NCBI GenBank assembly: GCA_028293765.1
Contig: JAQGOG010000182.1
Span: 1-61,528 of the forward strand
Reading direction: 5' to 3'
DNA from: Gammaproteobacteria bacterium
Lineage (GTDB): Bacteria; Pseudomonadota; Gammaproteobacteria; Steroidobacterales; Steroidobacteraceae
DNA: 61,528 nt
A model generated the notes under the pieces. The model saw only the letters and a list, made by a program, of their open reading frames with translations, ran no database searches and was not told where the DNA came from. Below are positions 56,033 to 61,528 of the stretch, piece by piece. Numbering within the stretch: position 1 is the stretch's first letter; every line of letters begins with the position of its first letter. A program made the translations under genes and the position numbers.

Positions 56033-56830
56033 GTGGCCGATACAATCAATACGATCGCACTCGGAATCATCGAAGGTATTACCGAGTTTCTCCCTGTCTC
56101 CAGCACGGGACATCTGCTGGTCGCAGAGCAGTGGCTCGGCAAACGCTCGGAGTTGTTCAACGTCGCGATCCAGGCAGGCGCAATTCTCGCCATCGTGCTC
56201 ATCTACTGGCGCCGTCTCCTGGCGCTGCTGACCCGTTTCGATCAGCCGGAGAACCGCGACTATCTGTTCAAGCTGGCCGTCGCATTCCTGATCACGGCGG
56301 TGGGCGGCTTCATCGCCACCAAACTCGGCTTCAAGCTGCCGGAAAGAGTAGTCCCCATCGCGCTGGCCTTGCTCGTTGGCGGGATCCTGATTCTGGTCAT
56401 CGAGGCGTACGTCGCGAGCAAACCGAAGCTCGCGACGGTGACCTGGAATGTCGCGATCTGGGTGGGCGCCTGCCAGATTCTCGCCGGCCTCATCCCGGGC
56501 ACCTCGCGCTCGGCCGCCACGATCTTTGCGGCCATGCTGGCCGGCCTGACCCTGCGTCCCGCCGCAACGGAGTTCGCATTCCTCGTCGGCATCCCTACGA
56601 TGTTCGCCGCGACCGGGTACGAGTTCATGAAGGCCCGTGGTGCCGGTGAAGGCCCTGAAGACATGCATGCTCTCGCCATCGGCTTCGTCGTCTCCGGCGT
56701 GGTTGCCTTCATCGCCGTGAAATGGCTGCTGCGTTACGTGCAGTCACACCGCTTTACGATCTTCGCCTGGTATCGCATCGTCGTCGGCGCGGCGTTGCTG
56801 GCTCTGGCGACGGCGGGCGTGGTGAGCTGA
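56033..56830 (+). CDS. uppP: Undecaprenyl-diphosphatase UppP (BacA)
   Basis: Membrane phosphatase of 265 residues with about eight helices. It recycles undecaprenyl pyrophosphate to the monophosphate carrier used for peptidoglycan and surface glycans, and confers some bacitracin tolerance. Active-site motifs are intact: IIEGITEFLPVSSTGH near the N-terminus and IPGTSRSAATI in the middle. GTG start. Follows the MidA-type gene by 40 bp. Confidence 0.97.
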   Translation: MADTINTIALGIIEGITEFLPVSSTGHLLVAEQWLGKRSELFNVAIQAGAILAIVLIYWRRLLALLTRFDQPENRDYLFKLAVAFLITAVGGFIATKLGFKLPERVVPIALALLVGGILILVIEAYVASKPKLATVTWNVAIWVGACQILAGLIPGTSRSAATIFAAMLAGLTLRPAATEFAFLVGIPTMFAATGYEFMKARGAGEGPEDMHALAIGFVVSGVVAFIAVKWLLRYVQSHRFTIFAWYRIVVGAALLALATAGVVS

Positions 56831-57247
56831 TACTCGCCGCGATCCAACGGATCTGCGGACCAGCCGTTGCACGCAGAGTCTCCTCGTTACGCCCGCCGTG
56901 ATTCGAACCGTGAGGCCGCCAATGAAAATGCGTCGACTCAGCGACGGCTGTCGGGTTCCGCGCATCTCTTCCCCCTGACTCTGTTTTCGCATTGCCGATA
57001 ACGAACTCTGGGAGTGTGCGCTGCGGCATTGGATAGCGGGCGAATCGGAATCGCCGCGGCTGCTCCACGCCGGTCCGTCGCCGGTGGGGGATTGACTGCG
57101 GTCCGTCTGCCCGGATCGTGATTCGACCCGCTGAGTCGTAGCCCGTCGCAAGCAACTGGCCTATGCGACGCCCCGCGAACATAATCCCGAGCGAAGCGGT
57201 GCCGCTTGGTCGCGTGCGACTCGCAATCGATTCGAGGAGCGCAAATT
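56831..57247. other. Intergenic region after uppP
   Basis: About 415 bp without a convincing gene. Open frames on the minus strand are Arg/Ser-rich shadows without ribosome-binding sites. It should hold the promoter of the quinone-reductase-like gene. Confidence 0.4.
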
Positions 57248-58354
57248 ATGACTCGACGTTATCGAGCCTTGGTCGTCGTCTTCATGCTCGTGGCACTTGT
57301 GCTGGTGTCGCTGGCGCTCGCTCTCAGCTACGACTCGCCTTGCGGCCCGCCGGCTTCACTCCCCGACGATACGACGCGGATGAAAGCCATTGTCTCTCGT
57401 TGCTATGGCTCGCCCGATGTTCTCACACTCGAGGAGATTGCCAAGCCGACCGCCGCGGACAACGAAGTCCTGGTAAAGGTTCATGCGGCTGCTGTAAATC
57501 CGCTCGACTGGCACTACATGAGAGGTATCCCGTACATCATGCGCATGGAGTCGGGTCTGGGCACACCGAAAGACACGCGTGTGGGCGTTGACTTTGCGGG
57601 GACGGTCGAAGCCGTCGGCAGAAACGTCACGCGGTTCAAACCGGGCGATGAAGTATTCGGCGGCAAGAGCGGTGCGCTCGCAGAGTATGTAACCGTTCGC
57701 GAAGATCGAGCGTTGGTGCGCAAACCGTCCAACCTGACGTTCGAGCAAGCGGCTTCCGTACCTGTGGCGGCAATCACTGCACTGCAGGGTCTTCGCGACA
57801 AAGGACGAATTCAGCCCGGGCAGAAGGTATTGATCAATGGCGCGTCGGGAGGCGTGGGCACATTCGCCGTGCAGATCGCCAAATCATTCGGTGCGGACGT
57901 GACCGGCGTTTGCAGTACAAGGAATGTGGAACTGGTCCGATCGATCGGTGCGGATCACGTGATTGATTACACCCAGGAGGATTTCACGAAAGGTGAACAA
58001 CGTTATGATCTGATTGTGGATAACGTGGGGAGTCATTCGTTCTCAGAGTACCGGCGCGTCTTGAAGCCCAAGGGGACATTCGTCATCGTTGGCGGGCCCA
58101 CAGGCGATCCGTGGATCGGGCCGTTGGCGCAACCGATCAAAGCCGGCATGTTGTCACCGTTCGTCAGCCAGGAGTTCGTCATGTTCTTGGCCGAACTGAA
58201 CCAAGAAGACCTGGAGGTCATCAGCGGCCTCATGCGGGCGGGGAAAGTGACCCCGGTGATCGACAGGCGGTATAAGTTGAGTGAAGCCCCGGCAGCTATC
58301 CGGTATCTGGAAGAAGGACGCGCCCGGGGAAAAATAGTCGTGAGCCTGGAATAG
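57248..58354 (+). CDS. Membrane-anchored quinone oxidoreductase-like MDR protein
   Basis: Zinc-independent medium-chain dehydrogenase/reductase of 368 residues, resembling NADPH:quinone oxidoreductases. The catalytic body starts near residue 45 (MKAIVSRCYGSPDVL) and includes NPLDWHYMRG, VGVDFAGTVE and the NADPH-binding GASGGVGTFAVQ. An N-terminal hydrophobic helix (about 7-27) is unusual for this family and should anchor the protein to the inner membrane or act as a signal. The ATG at 57248 follows GAGGAG, which supports keeping the helix; the Met45 codon at 57380 lacks a ribosome-binding site. Probably monocistronic. Confidence 0.9.
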   Translation: MTRRYRALVVVFMLVALVLVSLALALSYDSPCGPPASLPDDTTRMKAIVSRCYGSPDVLTLEEIAKPTAADNEVLVKVHAAAVNPLDWHYMRGIPYIMRMESGLGTPKDTRVGVDFAGTVEAVGRNVTRFKPGDEVFGGKSGALAEYVTVREDRALVRKPSNLTFEQAASVPVAAITALQGLRDKGRIQPGQKVLINGASGGVGTFAVQIAKSFGADVTGVCSTRNVELVRSIGADHVIDYTQEDFTKGEQRYDLIVDNVGSHSFSEYRRVLKPKGTFVIVGGPTGDPWIGPLAQPIKAGMLSPFVSQEFVMFLAELNQEDLEVISGLMRAGKVTPVIDRRYKLSEAPAAIRYLEEGRARGKIVVSLE

Positions 58355-58513
58355 AGGAATCGCAACGCGGGTGGGCACCGGCGTCGCGGCTCGATCTTGG
58401 CCCTGGGCCGGGCGCGACCGCAAAACTTTCATTGCCGCCCGTGTTGCGACAATTGCAGCCGCACTGAAGCCGGGAGCGTGCTGTTCTTGGGCTTCGGCGT
58501 GTGTCCTCGGCGT

Positions 58514-59260
58514 TCAGTACTCCTGCCGCGTCGGCCGGTAGAGGATCTCGTTGATGTCAACCTCCGCGGGCTCGCTGATCGCGAACGCCACGGCTCGCGC
58601 GAACGAGTCGGCAGGGACCGCTACTTGCGCATAGAACTTTTTTAAGTTCTCGGCCACGTCGGGCTCGGTGATGCTGTCCGTCAACTCGGTGTCCACTGCA
58701 CCAGGGGAGATCACCGTCGTGCGAATGTCGTAGGGCTTCACCTCCTCGCGCAGCCCCTCCGAGATCACGCGCACGGCATGCTTGGTGGCCGCGTAGACCA
58801 CTCCACCGGCTCTGACTTTGTGGCCGGCCACTGACGAGACGTTGATGATGTGCCCGGACTTCTGTTTCTGCATGTACGGCAGTGCCGCCCCGATGCCGTA
58901 CAGCACGCCCTTGATGTTGACGTCGATCGTTCGGTTCCAGTCGTCGATCTTGCGGCGGTCGAGCGGCGAGTGCGGCATCAGCCCGGCGTTGTTGATCATT
59001 ACGTCGATGCGACCGTAGGTTTGGACGGCGGCGTCGACCAGTCGCTGTACCTGGTCGAACTGTGTGACATCTGTCGCGATCGCGAGTGCTCGGCCTGCGC
59101 GCCCGACGAGCTCGTTCGCGAGTGCCTGAATGCGGTCGACGCGACGTGCACCGAGTACAACGGTGGCACCGAGGGACGAAAGATGCCGGGCGGCGGCTTC
59201 GCCGAGGCCGCTGCTCGCGCCTGTGATGACGACTACCTTGCCTTCGATGTTGTTGCTCAT
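58514..59260 (-). CDS. SDR family oxidoreductase
   Basis: Classical short-chain dehydrogenase of 248 residues: cofactor loop TGASSGLG (14-21), NNAGLMP, catalytic Ser in INVSSVAG and YAATK. It follows the truncated cupin gene on the same strand, as LysR-SDR-cupin neighbours often do. Substrate unknown; members of this subgroup often reduce quinones or small carbonyls. Confidence 0.93.
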   Translation of the reverse strand: MSNNIEGKVVVITGASSGLGEAAARHLSSLGATVVLGARRVDRIQALANELVGRAGRALAIATDVTQFDQVQRLVDAAVQTYGRIDVMINNAGLMPHSPLDRRKIDDWNRTIDVNIKGVLYGIGAALPYMQKQKSGHIINVSSVAGHKVRAGGVVYAATKHAVRVISEGLREEVKPYDIRTTVISPGAVDTELTDSITEPDVAENLKKFYAQVAVPADSFARAVAFAISEPAEVDINEILYRPTRQEY

Positions 59261-59317
59261 GTGGGAGTCCTCTATACGCCACGAATTCGAACCTGGGGGT
59301 CACCGTGCCCGGCACGT

Positions 59318-59557
59318 TCAAGCTATCGACGGCGGTAGTGACCTTTCCACTCGTCCCTCGCACTGCGTCCATCCGCAGCCGGAGGTGACGATCAAGGTCT
59401 GGCCGAGCGGATGCGTGTGCCAGGCACTGCGTGCGCCCGGTTCGAACGTGACGCTGGCGCACGAGACGCGCGCCGTGTTCAGCGGATCGATACGGACATT
59501 TCCGGTAAACCAGTAGCCCTTCTGCGAAGGCTGGGATCCGGCGCGCTTCAGTTGCAT
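59318..59557 (-). pseudogene. Truncated cupin-domain protein
   Basis: The frame starts with a good ribosome-binding site (GAGGAG, 5 nt before the ATG) and encodes the N-terminal part of a small cupin: [35 protein letters not shown] and SGCGW. It then ends after about 79 residues in an unrelated tail, before the second cupin motif (PGDVVWFAPGEKHWHG in relatives). Half the barrel and one metal ligand are missing, so it is probably inactive. Confidence 0.65.
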
Positions 59558-59592
59558 GGTGGCTCCTCGGTTGAGGCCTGGCACTCTGCTGA

Positions 59593-60652
<1,060 letters not shown>

Positions 60653-60913
60653 GGTGAAGTTCCTTCTGTTAGTCACCCAGGTCAGCGACGCGCTGAGGGG
60701 TGTGCGTCCTCTTCCAACAGGAATAGGGAAGCGTGTTGGACGAGCGGGTGACTGTGCTGGGTCATGGAGAATTCCCTCTTGCGGTGGCGCTCAAACCGAC
60801 ATGCGAAGTGGTCAAAGCAGGCAGGGTCCGGAGGCAACGAAAGCTGCGAGAAGGTGCCTCGGGAAGACCGCCCCTTAACGGGGCGCGGAGCAAACCTCCG
60901 TGCCCGGACAGGA

Positions 60914-61528
60914 TCAGTTGGCGGTGTGACCGCCATCGACGTTGAGGATATGGCCCGTGATGAATGAAGCCTCATCGGAGGCGATGAAGACGATCGCGCT
61001 GGCAAGCTCATCCGAGAGGCCGAGGCGGCCCATCGGAACACCCGTCACCAGAGCCGCCTTGTTCTCCGGTGTGCCCGTAAAACGGGTCAACATGCCAGTG
61101 TCCGTAGGACCAGGCGCCACGCCGTTCACACGGATTCCCGACTTGGCGATCTCGAGCGCCACCGACTTGGTGATGCCTTCGACGGCGTGCTTGCTGCCGA
61201 CATAGACGGAGGCCCCGGCCGCGCCCTCATGCCCGTAGGTCGAGGAGATGTTGATAATGTTGCCGCTGCCCTGTCCTTGCATGATGCGTACTTCGTGCTT
61301 CATGCTCAGGATCACGCCGAGAACATTCGTGTCGAACGTCGCGGCATAGCTTTCCGCGCTCTGGTCCGTGATCGGGCCAACCTGGCCTTCGGTCCCGGCA
61401 TTGTTCACCGCGACATCGAGACGGCCAAACCGTGCGACGGTCTTGTCGACCAGAGCGCGGACGTCATCCTCCTTGCGGACGTCGGCGTTGATGAACTCGG
61501 CCTCCGAACCGAAAGAGCGCAGCTCCTT
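60914..61528 (-). CDS. SDR family oxidoreductase, 5' end beyond the window
   Basis: C-terminal two thirds of a third short-chain dehydrogenase. Visible are VNNAG, INISSTYGHEG, the catalytic YVGSK and the end ITGHILNVDGGHTAN. The reading frame stays open to the window edge and codes for typical SDR sequence (ADVRKEDDVRALVDKTVARFG), so the start and TGxxxGxG loop lie outside. The 260 bp between it and the preceding SDR gene hold no gene. Confidence 0.93.
   Translation of the reverse strand, partial: KELRSFGSEAEFINADVRKEDDVRALVDKTVARFGRLDVAVNNAGTEGQVGPITDQSAESYAATFDTNVLGVILSMKHEVRIMQGQGSGNIINISSTYGHEGAAGASVYVGSKHAVEGITKSVALEIAKSGIRVNGVAPGPTDTGMLTRFTGTPENKAALVTGVPMGRLGLSDELASAIVFIASDEASFITGHILNVDGGHTAN

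Overview
This is a GC-rich stretch of a proteobacterial chromosome, most likely a gammaproteobacterium of the Xanthomonadales/Steroidobacterales kind. The assignment rests on gene families and order: an rpsU-yqeY-dnaG-rpoD block divergent from tsaD-folB-folK, and a Pseudomonas-type LigD (phosphoesterase-ligase-polymerase). It is an inference, not a taxonomic computation. I see no rRNA, tRNA, CRISPR array or intact transposon.

Layout. 0.2-3.6 kb: ligD, encoding a protein with an internal 18-residue tandem repeat and an Ala/Lys-rich linker. 3.7-8.6 kb: an amino-acid catabolic module (ornithine cyclodeaminase family, class-V aminotransferase, threonine-dehydratase-like enzyme, APC permease) around a divergent promoter with an AT-rich palindrome. 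8.8-9.1 kb: a CDGSH iron-sulfur protein whose second site is degenerate. 9.4-21 kb: an accessory biosynthetic locus. A plus-strand operon encodes a SPASM-like radical SAM protein, a B12-binding radical SAM protein, two glycosyltransferases and an ABC exporter. It converges on a minus-strand operon for an amidohydrolase, two methyltransferases and a flavin-reductase-like protein. A membrane acyltransferase follows. 21-28.7 kb: mixed small genes (GFA, NmrA-like, NTF2-like, Tat aldo/keto reductase, formaldehyde dehydrogenase, small secreted and membrane proteins) with gene relics and strong hairpins.

28.7-34.6 kb: a second accessory locus with a methyltransferase, an HprK-related kinase, a glycosyltransferase, an NTP_transf_5 nucleotidyltransferase and another B12-binding radical SAM protein. 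A relic of a related methyltransferase sits at the end of the first locus, so the two may once have been one island. 34.9-36.9 kb: a heme-c lipoprotein coupled to an outer-membrane barrel that carries its own CxxCH. 38-41.4 kb: a GH94 1,2-beta-oligoglucan-phosphorylase-like enzyme. 41.5-46 kb: small envelope and conserved hypothetical proteins.

46.3-56.8 kb is the core: rpoD with a strong terminator, dnaG, yqeY, rpsU, then divergently tsaD, folB, folK, a pteridine reductase, a MidA-type methyltransferase and uppP. 57.2-61.5 kb is a redox segment: a membrane-anchored quinone-reductase-like protein and three SDRs, mixed with a truncated cupin and a broken LysR gene; the last SDR runs off the window.

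The best candidates for undescribed biology are the two radical-SAM loci and the heme lipoprotein/heme porin pair. Their products cannot be named from sequence alone. Start codons were adjusted by hand using Shine-Dalgarno spacing, overlaps and family N-termini, and uncertain ones are stated.
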